A DNA stretch of 64,000 nt from SZUA-365 sp049663345 (lineage in GTDB: Bacteria > Bacteroidota > Ignavibacteria > SZUA-365): positions 1-64,000 of the forward strand of contig JBATDG010000118.1 in assembly GCA_049663345.1 (NCBI GenBank). Direction: 5' to 3'. This document shows positions 43,459-52,791 of the stretch, one piece after another. The notes under the pieces were generated by a model. The model was not told the origin of the DNA and ran no database searches. It worked only from the letters and a program-made list of their open reading frames with translations. Made by a program: the position numbers and the translations under genes. Numbering within the stretch: position 1 is the first letter of the stretch; each line of letters begins with the position of its first letter.

Positions 43459-45759
43459 ATGAAGTCGTTTCTGCCGTTTGCCGCTCTGCTGATCCTGCTG
43501 CCCGGGTTTCTTCTGCTTCCCATCATTGTTTCCGCACAGACTTCCCGCATTGCGGGAATTGTAACAGACGAAGCCGCTTCGCCCGTTCACGGTGCCCATG
43601 TTCAGGTCGTGGGATCGCAGTCTGGCGTGGTGACCGATAATGGCGGAAAGTTCATTCTGAAAATTCCTGCAGCGGACGTTGTCACATTGCGCATCACGCA
43701 TGTCGGATTCACACCGGCGGTTATGGATGTTCCTGCAGTCCCGGGCATGGATGTCCATCTCACCTTTGTTCTGCATGAAACCCCGATTGATGTCGGTGCA
43801 GTCACTGTGACCGCTACTCGTTCGAAGGAACTGCTGCGGAACATCGCGCTCCCTATCAGCATCACAGATGCCGCGCAGCTGCAGGCGGGTACTCCCGTAA
43901 GCATTCCGGATGCACTGGCTAATGAACCGGGTGTTTCGCTTGTTCGCGATGGGGTGTGGGGCACGGATGTGAGTATTCGCGGAATGAGCCGCGCGAATGT
44001 TGTCACCCTCGTCGACGGCGCACGCATCGAAACCGCGGCCAATCATGCAGCTGGACTTTCGATGATCGACGTCAACGATATCGAACGCATTGAAGTCATC
44101 CGCGGCGCCGCTTCCACTCTCTATGGTACAGGTGCGACCGGCGGTGTGGTGAATGTCGTTACCGACGAAGGACAATTCAGCGACAGCTTCCAACTGCACG
44201 GATCCCTGAATAGCAGCTACAGCGCAGTGAACAAAGGCAGCGCAGGATCGCTCGGAGTGGATGCCGCTGATGATGCCTGGTTCCTACATCTGCGCGGCAG
44301 CATGCGCTCCGCAGGTGACGCGCAAACTCCCGACGGAGTGCTTCGCGACAGCAGGTTCCATGACCAAAGCGTCGCGGCGAGCGTTGGGGTCCGCCTGCAT
44401 GACGCGCATGAACTTCGGGCACGCTACCAGATCTTCAATGCCATCGACGTCGGGATTCCCGGCGGAGCTTCGTTTCCGCAACAGGCTTCGGCGCGCTATC
44501 CCGATGAGCGGCGGGAGATGGTGCAGACAGAGTATCGCGCCCTCGGACTGGGCAGCGCTCTCGACCAGCTTTCGCTGCGGTTTACGCATCAGCGCATTGA
44601 CCGGAATGTGGAGCTGATTCCCAATCCGTCTGTCGTACTGCGGCCCTCAGCGGAGCACACGATGAATGCGGCGCTGCTTCAGAGCAACTGGATCGTGGGA
44701 GAGCAGCGGCTCATCGCGGGCCTCGATGCATGGCAGCGTGAATATAATGGACGCCGCCTCCGCGAAGTGAAGGCAACGAATACTGTGATTGCCGATCTGC
44801 CCCTGCCCACGGCGCGCTTTCGCAGTCTCGGAGCCTTTGTACAGAACGACTGGACGCCGCCGGGCGAACGTCTGCTGCTGTCAGTCGGGGTGCGGGCAGA
44901 TCAGATTCATGTTGAAAACGACGAGGCCTTTGATCTGCTCTATATCGAGACGAATGGAATCCGCAACGACTCTCCGGCTAGCCGGAAGCTGCGCTGGACT
45001 GCTCAGCAATACGATGAGGTCTCCTGGAGCGCGCATGCGGGACTTCTGTATCATCTTCACTCCCAACTGGACGCTACTCTGAATCTCGCCCGTTCATACC
45101 GCGCCCCGTCGCTTGAGGAACGCTATCAGTTTATCGAGCTTGGCGGCGCAACATATCTCGGTGACGTGAATCTCTCTGCTGAAAAGGGGAGCGTCGTTGA
45201 TCTCGGACTTCGCTTCCACGGTTCCCGTCTCGCTTTCTCCGTGAATGGTTTCATCAATTCGATGAACGGCCTGGTTGTGGACGAGCGCCTCAGTGATACT
45301 CTGTATGTGAAGAAGAACGTCGGCGACGCGCTGCTCAGTGGTGGAGAAATCACGCTGGAGTACAATCCCTTCGACGCCTGGGTTCTGCATGCGGGCGCGT
45401 CGTATGTCCGGGGGAGGGATACCGGAAGCGATACAGATCTTCCGCAGATGCCGCCGCTCTCGGCCCGCATCGGTTTGCGGATCCCCGTATCCGGAATACT
45501 CACTGCGGACATCCTCTTCGACGCTGCCGCGGATCAGGATGCGGTGGCCGTCGGCGAAGCCCGCACACCGGGCTATGGACTGCTGCATCTGCACGTTCGT
45601 TCCCATGCACTTCGGGTAGCTGGTGTGACGGCGGTGCTGAATGCGGGCGTGGACAATCTGCTTGACCGTTCCTGGCGGCGTCATCTGTCCACACTGCGCG
45701 GGATCATCGTCAGCGAACCTGGCCGCAGCATCTTCCTCCGCATACAACTGCTGTTCTGA
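43459..45759 (+). CDS. TonB-dependent receptor
   Basis: 766 aa. Signal peptide (MKSFLPFAALLILLPGFLLLPIIVSAQ), then a CarboxypepD_reg-like domain (RIAGIVTDEAASPVHGAHVQVVGSQSGVVTDNGGKF, to about residue 110), a plug domain (VTVTATRSKELLRN, DVSIRGMSRANVVTLVDGARI, IERIEVIRGAASTLYGTGATGGVVNVVT) and a 22-strand barrel ending RSIFLRIQLLF. Imports a siderophore, vitamin or oligosaccharide across the outer membrane; substrate not deducible. One base before the EamA transporter gene, so the two may work on the same substrate. Confidence 0.88.
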   Translation: MKSFLPFAALLILLPGFLLLPIIVSAQTSRIAGIVTDEAASPVHGAHVQVVGSQSGVVTDNGGKFILKIPAADVVTLRITHVGFTPAVMDVPAVPGMDVHLTFVLHETPIDVGAVTVTATRSKELLRNIALPISITDAAQLQAGTPVSIPDALANEPGVSLVRDGVWGTDVSIRGMSRANVVTLVDGARIETAANHAAGLSMIDVNDIERIEVIRGAASTLYGTGATGGVVNVVTDEGQFSDSFQLHGSLNSSYSAVNKGSAGSLGVDAADDAWFLHLRGSMRSAGDAQTPDGVLRDSRFHDQSVAASVGVRLHDAHELRARYQIFNAIDVGIPGGASFPQQASARYPDERREMVQTEYRALGLGSALDQLSLRFTHQRIDRNVELIPNPSVVLRPSAEHTMNAALLQSNWIVGEQRLIAGLDAWQREYNGRRLREVKATNTVIADLPLPTARFRSLGAFVQNDWTPPGERLLLSVGVRADQIHVENDEAFDLLYIETNGIRNDSPASRKLRWTAQQYDEVSWSAHAGLLYHLHSQLDATLNLARSYRAPSLEERYQFIELGGATYLGDVNLSAEKGSVVDLGLRFHGSRLAFSVNGFINSMNGLVVDERLSDTLYVKKNVGDALLSGGEITLEYNPFDAWVLHAGASYVRGRDTGSDTDLPQMPPLSARIGLRIPVSGILTADILFDAAADQDAVAVGEARTPGYGLLHLHVRSHALRVAGVTAVLNAGVDNLLDRSWRRHLSTLRGIIVSEPGRSIFLRIQLLF

Positions 45760-45760
45760 T

Positions 45761-46636
45761 ATGAACTGGTTTGCCCTTGCATTTGCATCAGCGCTGCTTT
45801 CCGCCGCCGCCTCCATTACGGAGAAGAAGGCGCTGTTGGGCATGCGCGCACTGGATTTCTCGGTCCTTCTCGCATTGCTGAATGCTCTTCTGGCACTTCC
45901 GCTGTTTTATTTCGTCGACTTCAGCGCGGTGAGCGGAGAAGCACTGCTCGTGCTCGGTGCAAAAAATCTCCTTGGGTCGCTGGCTTTTCTTTGCGTGATG
46001 ATGGCCATCCGCAATCTCGAACTCAGCGGAGCCCTGCCGATCATGGTGCTGACACCAGGACTCGTCGCGCTCGCTGCGTTCGTGTTTCTGGGTGAGTCGC
46101 TTTCTGCTGCCGCAATTGGCGGTATCGGATTGCTGATGACAGGCACCTATGTACTTGAGATGAAATCCGGTGACGCCATGGCTCCGCTTCGCGTCTTTTT
46201 CGCTTCTCGAAGCCACTATCCAATACTCGCCGCCCTGCTGCTCTTCAGCGCCACCTCAGTACTCGATCGCCTGCTCCTAACCGATTTGAAGCTTCATCCC
46301 GTGCCGATGATGGCGTTTCAGCAGCTCTTCACCGGCGGATATTTTCTGCTGTTTGCACTGATAGCCCGCAGAAGCATTGGCGAATTACGCGGAGCAGCGA
46401 AGGGCAGCGGACGCTGGATTCTTTTGGTGGCAGTGCTCACATTCGGCTATCGCTTCGCACAGATCGAAGCCGTGGCTCTGGCTCCTGTCGCGCTCGTGCT
46501 CGCAGTCAAACGATTCTCCGTCTTCATCGGTGCCATGATCGGCGGACGCCTCTTCCACGAATCCCATCTTCTCCGAAAGGCGCTTGCGATCATCATTCTC
46601 CTCATCGGGGCCGGCATGATTGTTGGAATCGGGTAG
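45761..46636 (+). CDS. EamA/DMT family transporter
   Basis: 291 aa, ten predicted helices in two repeats. MNWFALAFASALLSAAASITEKKAL at the start and LAPVALVLAVKRFSVFIGAMIGGRLFHESHLLRKALAIIILLIGAGMIVG at the end are typical of EamA proteins. Inner-membrane drug/metabolite transporter of unknown substrate. ATG is one base after the stop of the TonB receptor; an earlier start would overlap it. The tandem palindromic repeat at 46654 begins right after the stop. Confidence 0.82.
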   Translation: MNWFALAFASALLSAAASITEKKALLGMRALDFSVLLALLNALLALPLFYFVDFSAVSGEALLVLGAKNLLGSLAFLCVMMAIRNLELSGALPIMVLTPGLVALAAFVFLGESLSAAAIGGIGLLMTGTYVLEMKSGDAMAPLRVFFASRSHYPILAALLLFSATSVLDRLLLTDLKLHPVPMMAFQQLFTGGYFLLFALIARRSIGELRGAAKGSGRWILLVAVLTFGYRFAQIEAVALAPVALVLAVKRFSVFIGAMIGGRLFHESHLLRKALAIIILLIGAGMIVGIG

Positions 46637-46653
46637 AAAGGGCGGCAGGATTA

Positions 46654-46726
46654 TTGGAGGATGCGCCTTCAGGCTCGTCCCTGCGACCAATGGAGGATGC
46701 GCCTTCAGGCTCGTCCCTGCGACCAA
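46654..46726. repeat. Tandem 36-bp imperfect palindrome repeat
   Basis: Two near-identical copies (46654-46690, 46691-46726) of TGGAGGATGCGCCTTCAGGC plus TCGTCCCTGCGACCAA. The centre GCCTTCAGGC with outer GGA...TCC arms folds as a hairpin. The same family appears at 55225-55295. Confidence 0.8.
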
Positions 46727-46818
46727 TTGCTGCACGATCAGCATTGAGACCAATCTGCGGATGTCGTACCTTTATCTAATTGCGATACACGAATTCCGGA
46801 AGGACAGCCCTTCACAGA

Positions 46819-47847
46819 ATGGGAAAAGGAAATTCACATAACGACCCGGCAAACCGCGTGCACGAGCAGGTCGGTGGTGGAACCGATGATCACGGACATT
46901 CCCATGCGCACGGACATTCCCATGCGCACGGACATTCCCATGCCCACGCGCATATGCACGACAGTCTCGGGGACATTCGCTTTGCGTTTTTCCTGAATCT
47001 CCTTTTCGCCATTGCGGAAATCTTCGGCGGAATCTGGACCGGGAGTCTGGCCATTCTTTCCGATGCGCTGCACGATTTCGGCGATGCTTTGATGCTTGGA
47101 CTGAGTTGGATTCTCGAACGCTATTCGAGGCGTGATCCCAGCACACGATTCCCGTATGGGTACCGTCGGTTTTCTCTTCTCGGGGCGCTGCTCAACGCGC
47201 TAGTCCTGATCGGGGGATCGGTATACATAATATTCGCAGCCATTCCGCGGCTGGCCAATCCTGCTGAACCGAATGCGCAGGGAATGATGTGGTTCGCTAT
47301 CGTGGGAGTACTCCTCAACGGACTCGCCGTGCTTCGTTTGCGCCGCGGTACCTCCATGAATGCCCGGGTTGTGGCCTGGCATATGATCGAGGACGTCCTC
47401 GGATGGATCGCTGTTTTGATCGTCAGCATCGTGATGCAGTTCTGGTACGTCCCGATTCTCGACCCGATTCTCTCTCTCCTGATCGCCTCGTATATTCTCT
47501 ACTACAACGTGGCAGTCAACATTAATAAAACCATCCAGCTTTTTCTCCAGGCCGTGCCGGACAATATTGATGCTGACCGAATGGAGAAAGAATTGTGTTC
47601 CATCGACGACGTGATTTCGGTACATCATCTGCACGTCTGGTCACTTGACGGCGCATATCATGTTGTCAGCGCACACATCGTCGTAGCAAGCGGCGTGAGC
47701 AGGGAGCAAATGCTGATGATAAAGCAGAATGCCAAATCCGTATTGCTCGGCAACGATATCGAGCACATCACACTTGAAATAGAATTTGAGGATGAGGACT
47801 GCATCATGGGAAGTACATGGGCAAGCGGAAAGGGGAAAAATGGGTAA
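46819..47847 (+). CDS. Cation diffusion facilitator (zinc exporter)
   Basis: 342 aa. Residues 24-48 are a His-rich metal-binding stretch (three repeats of GHSHAH), encoded by three copies of the 18-base unit GGACATTCCCATGCGCAC. Six TM helices follow, with the metal site in helix II SDALHDFGDAL (HxxxD) and in helix V HMIEDVLG (HxxxD), then a cytoplasmic ferredoxin-like C-terminal domain (VHHLHVWSLDG, HIVVASGVS). Proton-driven efflux of Zn or related cations. The stop overlaps the start of the ZIP gene by 8 bases. Confidence 0.88.
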   Translation: MGKGNSHNDPANRVHEQVGGGTDDHGHSHAHGHSHAHGHSHAHAHMHDSLGDIRFAFFLNLLFAIAEIFGGIWTGSLAILSDALHDFGDALMLGLSWILERYSRRDPSTRFPYGYRRFSLLGALLNALVLIGGSVYIIFAAIPRLANPAEPNAQGMMWFAIVGVLLNGLAVLRLRRGTSMNARVVAWHMIEDVLGWIAVLIVSIVMQFWYVPILDPILSLLIASYILYYNVAVNINKTIQLFLQAVPDNIDADRMEKELCSIDDVISVHHLHVWSLDGAYHVVSAHIVVASGVSREQMLMIKQNAKSVLLGNDIEHITLEIEFEDEDCIMGSTWASGKGKNG

Positions 47848-48655
47848 CGAACATATTCTCTTTGCTTTCGGGCTCACCTTGTTCGCAGGTCTGTCCACTG
47901 GAATCGGCAGCGCGCTCGCCTTTTTTGCGAATAGCACCAACACCAAATTCCTCGCCATCTCCATGGGCTTCTCCGCTGGCGTGATGATCTACGTGTCCAT
48001 GGTTGAGATATTCGTCAAGGCTCGCGACGCGCTCACCATTGCGCTGGGACCAGTTGCAGGCAGTTGGACGACCGTAGCCGGATTTTTCGGCGGCATTGCG
48101 CTGATTGCGATTATCGATAAGCTCGTTCCATCCGGCGAGAATCCGCATGAGATGCGGATGGTGGAAGACCTGCCCGGAGGCGACAGTGAAACCCGGGATA
48201 TGAGCGGGCTTTACCGTACCGGACTCTTTACTGCCATTGCCATCGCGATCCACAATTTCCCTGAAGGACTCGCTACATTCCTGTCCGCCGTCCAGGACCC
48301 CATGCTCGGAATTCCCATCGCGGTTGCCATTGCGATTCACAATATTCCGGAAGGGATTGCTGTTTCGATTCCCATCTACTATGCGACCAAAAGCCGCAAG
48401 AGAGCTTTTTTACTCTCGTTCGCATCGGGATTGGCTGAACCGGTCGGTGCGATTATTGGCTATTTCATTCTCATGCAGTTCTTCAGCGATGTCATTTTTG
48501 GAATCGTGTTCGCCTCCGTCGCTGGGATCATGGTGTTCATCTCGCTTGATGAGCTGCTGCCCGGTGCGCAGAAATACGGGGAGCACCATCTTGCCATTTA
48601 CGGACTCATTGCGGGGATGGCCGTTATGGCGGTTTCGCTGCTGCTGCTTATGTAG
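47840..48655 (+). CDS. zupT: ZIP family metal importer (ZupT-like)
   Basis: 271 aa with eight helices. Metal-binding motifs HNFPEGLATF (helix IV) and HNIPEGIAVSIPIYYAT (helix V) are those of ZupT, which brings Zn, Fe or other divalent cations into the cytoplasm. AAAGGGG lies a few bases before the ATG at 47840, inside the CDF gene, so translation is coupled to the exporter. Having an importer and an exporter in one transcript is unexpected. Confidence 0.86.
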   Translation: MGNEHILFAFGLTLFAGLSTGIGSALAFFANSTNTKFLAISMGFSAGVMIYVSMVEIFVKARDALTIALGPVAGSWTTVAGFFGGIALIAIIDKLVPSGENPHEMRMVEDLPGGDSETRDMSGLYRTGLFTAIAIAIHNFPEGLATFLSAVQDPMLGIPIAVAIAIHNIPEGIAVSIPIYYATKSRKRAFLLSFASGLAEPVGAIIGYFILMQFFSDVIFGIVFASVAGIMVFISLDELLPGAQKYGEHHLAIYGLIAGMAVMAVSLLLLM

Positions 48656-48660
48656 ACCAT

Positions 48661-48840
48661 TGGAGCGGCGCGCTCCAGCGCGGCTCATTCGATTATTCGA
48701 TTATTCGATAATTCGATAATTGGAAAATTAGAGCATTGGAGCATTGGAGCATTAGAGCATTCGATATGCAGATAATTAGAGATTCGGAGCCTTTACGGAG
48801 CGGCGCGCTCCAGCGCGCCCAATTCGATAATGCGCCCGCA
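48661..48840. repeat. Two REP-like palindromes around an AT-rich tandem repeat
   Basis: GGCGCGC-TCCA-GCGCGGC at 48667-48684 and GGCGCGC-TCCA-GCGCGCC at 48802-48819, both preceded by GGAGC. Between them, 48690-48770 is a run of ATTCGATTATTCGATAATTC units followed by GAGCATTG units. The hairpin stems match those around the RAYT at 30.7-31.6 kb. Confidence 0.75.
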
Positions 48841-48923
48841 ATGATTTCCGAAAGGTTTTTTGTATTATCACTAACCCGATATACTGGTCTCGATAACAGG
48901 AAATAAAAAGCGGAGAGTATGCG

Positions 48924-50657
48924 ATGAGGACTCCACTGGACGAATATCCGCTGTACGAGGTTCCCGAGATTCTGACGCTTAGGGATGTACTGCTGAAGGG
49001 AGTGCGGGAGCATCCGGAGGCGTTGGCGCTGTCGGATTTGAATCCGACGCAGTTTCAGCACGTGACGTATGTTCAGCTCTCGCGTCATGTGCAGAGATTC
49101 GGGGCGGCGCTGCAGAGGATGGGACTGAAGGAGAGGGATCATGTCGCCGTGATCGCAGAGAATCGGGTTCAGTGGGGCGTCGCGTATCTTGCCGCGGCTT
49201 GCTTCAATTTTGTTGCCGTCCCGATCGACAAAAATCTGCAGGAGAATGAAATTCTCACGATTCTGCATGCCTCTACTGCGAAGGCTGCAGTTTTCTCAGA
49301 AAATTTCCGCGATATGTTCGAGGGATTTTTGCTCACAGTGCAGACGCTGACGTTTCTGGTGGATATGGATCTGCCGACGCATCGCGGGAATCTGCACAGC
49401 ATGAGGGAGATGATTGAGGCGGAAGCGGTCAGCAGTGAGGCGAATCCCTTCCCGGCAGTGGATCCCCATTCAATGGCGGTGATCGTGTTTACATCGGGTT
49501 CGATGGGTAATGCGAAAGGGGTCATGCTCTCGCATGAAAATCTCTGCGCCAATCTTCGAGGAATGCTGAAGATGGTGGAAATCCTGCCATCCGATCGCTT
49601 CCTCTCCGTGCTCCCGATGCACCACACTTACGAATGCACCTGCGGGTTTCTCTGTCCGCTAGTCGCCGGTGCCTCTGCACATTATGCCCGCTCGCTTAAA
49701 TCGGTGGCGGATGACATGCTGTCCGTTCGTCCGACGATAATCCTTGGCGTTCCGCTGCTGTTCGATAAAATGTACCGACGAATTTCCAAGGCGATTGCGG
49801 AAAAGAAAATCGCGACGGCGGTCATGAAGCCGCTGCTGGGAATGATAGCTCTGCTCGAAGGCCTGGGCGTTCAGGGTGTGCGGCGAAAGGTATTCAAGGA
49901 CGTGCACGAACGCTTCGGCGGATCCATCCGCATTCTGATCGTCGGAGGTGCGGCGCCGGATCCGGAGGTGGCAAGCGGTTTCCGCTCCCTCGGCTTCCAC
50001 TTCATCCAGGGCTACGGCCTTACAGAAACCGCGCCTATCCTCGCCCTGAATCGGTTGCGCAAGTTTAAGGATGAGGCCGCCGGCCTTCCGCTCCCGGGCG
50101 TGAGCATCCGCATCGAAGATCCGGATCACGAAGGACGCGGTGAAATCATCGTCTCTGGTCCCAATGTCATGCTTGGCTATTACAGAAATGAGAAAGCCAC
50201 GCTGGAAGTGCTGCGAGAGGGATGGTTCTCCACCGGAGACATCGGTTCCGTCGATTCCGATGGATTCCTGCATATCAACGGGCGAAAGAAAAACGTGATC
50301 ATTGCGCGCAATGGGGAGAACGTGTTTCCCGAGGAAATCGAGGAACATGTCAACAAGATTCCTTTTGTGCTGGAGTCGATCGTCTTTGGCGACCGAGCCG
50401 AAAATGACGATGAGATGATTGCTGTCCTCATCGTTCCCGACGCTAATGCGGTCTATGATTACGGCATAGCGCACGACAAGGATGTTACGCCGGAGATGGT
50501 GCAGCAATTGATACAGGAGGAAATCAACCGGCTAAACCGCCACTTGCCCGTACACAAGCAGATCCGACGAGTTCAGATCAAGGATACCGAATTCGAAAAG
50601 ACGACCACGCAGAAGATCAAGCGCTTCCTCGTCAACGCCGAGGATTCGACGCGGTAG
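48924..50657 (+). CDS. AMP-binding acyl-CoA/long-chain fatty acid ligase
   Basis: 577 aa ANL-superfamily enzyme: VIVFTSGSMGNAKGVMLSHEN (P-loop), LSVLPMHHTYECTCG, GYGLTETAPILALN, GWFSTGDIG, and GRKKNVIIARNGENVFPEEIE, with a C-terminal Lys at ETTTQKIKRF-type position (KTTTQKIKRFL). Activates fatty acids with ATP to acyl-AMP and then CoA thioester. Size and N-terminal layout fit FadD-like or acyl-ACP ligases of Bacteroidota. Start ATG preceded by GGAGAG. Stands alone. Confidence 0.86.
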   Translation: MRTPLDEYPLYEVPEILTLRDVLLKGVREHPEALALSDLNPTQFQHVTYVQLSRHVQRFGAALQRMGLKERDHVAVIAENRVQWGVAYLAAACFNFVAVPIDKNLQENEILTILHASTAKAAVFSENFRDMFEGFLLTVQTLTFLVDMDLPTHRGNLHSMREMIEAEAVSSEANPFPAVDPHSMAVIVFTSGSMGNAKGVMLSHENLCANLRGMLKMVEILPSDRFLSVLPMHHTYECTCGFLCPLVAGASAHYARSLKSVADDMLSVRPTIILGVPLLFDKMYRRISKAIAEKKIATAVMKPLLGMIALLEGLGVQGVRRKVFKDVHERFGGSIRILIVGGAAPDPEVASGFRSLGFHFIQGYGLTETAPILALNRLRKFKDEAAGLPLPGVSIRIEDPDHEGRGEIIVSGPNVMLGYYRNEKATLEVLREGWFSTGDIGSVDSDGFLHINGRKKNVIIARNGENVFPEEIEEHVNKIPFVLESIVFGDRAENDDEMIAVLIVPDANAVYDYGIAHDKDVTPEMVQQLIQEEINRLNRHLPVHKQIRRVQIKDTEFEKTTTQKIKRFLVNAEDSTR

Positions 50658-50774
50658 CCTGACAGTTCGCAGGTTCAGGAATCTCCAGGGATAAAAATGA
50701 TGGGGATCTCCATTCCGTGATCGGCGGGATTTTCGTACCTTGCCACACAACTACGCATCATCATTGGAGTGTTC

Positions 50775-51632
50775 ATGAAATACAGACTGCTCTCTATTGC
50801 CGTTCTTATCGCCGCCATTACTTTCGGCGGATGTATCGAAACCCAGATGCTTGTAACCGTGAACAAAGACGGTAGTGGGACGATTCGCGAAACAGTGACT
50901 ATGAAAAAGAAGGTGGTTGAGTCGATCCGGGAAATGTCCGAACAGATGAAACAGGGCGCAGAAGAAGGTGGCTTGCAGACTGAAGAAGAACAGAAGCCAT
51001 TTGAATTATTTTCCGATGAGGAAATTCGCGGCAACGGTGAGAAGCTGGGAACGAACGTGCGCTACGTGTCCCACGGGATGATCGATGAAGACGATGTCGA
51101 GGGATACAGCGCCACATACGCATTCGATGATATCAATACCGTCAAGGTCAACCAGAACCCAGGCGCTTCGATGCCGGATATGCCGGGGACCGAGAGCACT
51201 GACGAGACGGATGACGCCTTGGTTCTGTTTTCCTTTACTCCCGGCAGCTCTGCGAAGCTCGTGATTCGTCCGCCGAAAATGAAGGAAGGCGAGCCCGATC
51301 AGGCTGATGAAGTCGAAAGCCCGGAAACTGATCAGCAGCAGGAAGAGGGCGAGGGTGGCATGGAGCAGATGAAGGATTTTTTCCGCGATATGCGAATCCT
51401 CGTGCAGGTCGCAGTTGATGGTACGATCACAAACACGAACGCCTCGTTTGTTGATGGCTCGGTTGTCACGATTATGGACGTCAATTTCAATTCCTTCCTC
51501 GACGATCCGGAGCTTCTCAAAGAGCTGCAGAAAATCGAGACAAAGGGCCCGGCCGCCGCAAAGGAGCTGTTCCAGAGCGTCCCGGGCATCCGGGTAGAGC
51601 TGGAAGAAGAAATTACCGTCAACTTCAATTAG
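50775..51632 (+). CDS. Lipoprotein of unknown function
   Basis: 285 aa. Signal peptide with lipobox FGGC (Cys17) and GGAG six bases before the ATG. The mature part begins ETQMLVTVNKDGSGTIRETVTMKKKVVESI, resembling periplasmic lipoproteins with a beta-rich LppM-like core, followed by an acidic Gln/Glu-rich linker (residues about 175-200) and a second half ending IRVELEEEITVNFN. No catalytic motif seen. A possible -7 element TACCTTGC lies 39 bases upstream. Confidence 0.68.
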   Translation: MKYRLLSIAVLIAAITFGGCIETQMLVTVNKDGSGTIRETVTMKKKVVESIREMSEQMKQGAEEGGLQTEEEQKPFELFSDEEIRGNGEKLGTNVRYVSHGMIDEDDVEGYSATYAFDDINTVKVNQNPGASMPDMPGTESTDETDDALVLFSFTPGSSAKLVIRPPKMKEGEPDQADEVESPETDQQQEEGEGGMEQMKDFFRDMRILVQVAVDGTITNTNASFVDGSVVTIMDVNFNSFLDDPELLKELQKIETKGPAAAKELFQSVPGIRVELEEEITVNFN

Positions 51633-51714
51633 CGAAACCCGGAGCTGAGGGGCTGACGAAATACCAGTGCTGGACGCAGTGCCGCACTTCATGCATAATC
51701 AAAGGAAGTTTTGT

Positions 51715-52791
51715 ATGTCCGATAGAATGATTCAGCAATTCATGGAAATGGTACGCATCCCCAGCGAGTCGGGGAATGAAGCGGAAATGATATCCTACCT
51801 GAAAACAGAATTCGAAGCAATAGGCGCCGATGCACAGATTGACAGCTACGGAAACCTCGTCGCCAAATTGCCTGCGAAAGGATGTGAAGGGAAGGATCCC
51901 ATTCTGCTTTCCTGTCATGCCGATACGGTGAAGCCGGGCGTGGGCATCGAACCGGTGCTCGTCGATGGCGTGATTCGTTCCGCAGGGGATACCATCCTCG
52001 CAGCCGATGACAAGGCAGGCATAGCAGAAATGCTTGAAGCTCTGCGTATCGCCGAGGTGCGCCCGCCTGTGGAAATCGCCATCAGCAGGCAGGAAGAAAT
52101 CGGATTGCTTGGTGTGAAAAACCTCGACTACAGTCTGCTCACGGCCAAACGCGGGTTCCTGCTCGACAACGATACGCTGGATACCATTGTGATTGGCGGA
52201 CCTTCGTACTTCGCCATTGACGTCGCCATCACTGGCCGCGCGGCGCATGCAGGCATGGAGCCGGAGAAGGGCATCAGTGCCATTCAGGCAGCGGCGCGCG
52301 CAATCGTAGCCCTGCGTCTTGGGCGCCTGGATCATGATACTACCGCAAACGTAGGTGTCATTGATGGCGGCATCATCCGCAACGGCATTCCTGATCATGC
52401 TCATTTTCTTGCGGAGTGCCGCAGCCTTGTTCATGACAAAGCCGCCGCACTCGCCGAAGAAATGGAAGGCATTATCCGCCGCGAAGCAGAGAGTAACGGA
52501 GCGAAAGTTGAGATCACAGTGAATAATCTTTGCAAGGCGGTGGATATCCCGGCCGATTCCTGGACGGTGCTCCTGGCCATCAAGGCGCTGAAAACCGCGG
52601 GTGTTGATGCAACGACGACTTTCATCACCGGCTTCACCGATGCGTCGATTTACAATAACATGGGAATAGAAATGGCCGTCGTCGGGATCGGCGCCCGGCT
52701 CGAACACTCCACCGATGAACATATCTACGTCGCAGACATGGAAAAAGCCCTGACCATGATCGTCGAGCTCCTCCGTCTCTCCGCTGAATAA
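51715..52791 (+). CDS. M20 family peptidase, PepT-like
   Basis: 358 aa. Dinuclear zinc peptidase: LLSCHADTV (His-Asp), ILAADDKAGIAEML (bridging Asp), RQEEIGLLG (catalytic Glu-Glu), LDNDTLD, dimerisation domain with GRAAHAGMEPEKGISAIQAAA, and the final His in LEHSTDEHIYV. Similar to peptidase T and related tripeptidases. AAGGAAG 8 bases before the ATG; upstream in-frame ATGs have no RBS. The TAA stop lies in the left arm of the inverted repeat at 52789-52962. Confidence 0.87.
   Translation: MSDRMIQQFMEMVRIPSESGNEAEMISYLKTEFEAIGADAQIDSYGNLVAKLPAKGCEGKDPILLSCHADTVKPGVGIEPVLVDGVIRSAGDTILAADDKAGIAEMLEALRIAEVRPPVEIAISRQEEIGLLGVKNLDYSLLTAKRGFLLDNDTLDTIVIGGPSYFAIDVAITGRAAHAGMEPEKGISAIQAAARAIVALRLGRLDHDTTANVGVIDGGIIRNGIPDHAHFLAECRSLVHDKAAALAEEMEGIIRREAESNGAKVEITVNNLCKAVDIPADSWTVLLAIKALKTAGVDATTTFITGFTDASIYNNMGIEMAVVGIGARLEHSTDEHIYVADMEKALTMIVELLRLSAE

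Noticed and set aside
41854..44199. 781-codon minus-strand frame opposite M28 and TonB-receptor genes
   Set aside because: Both opposite-strand genes have clear domains; this frame is a GC-bias shadow with no recognisable motifs.
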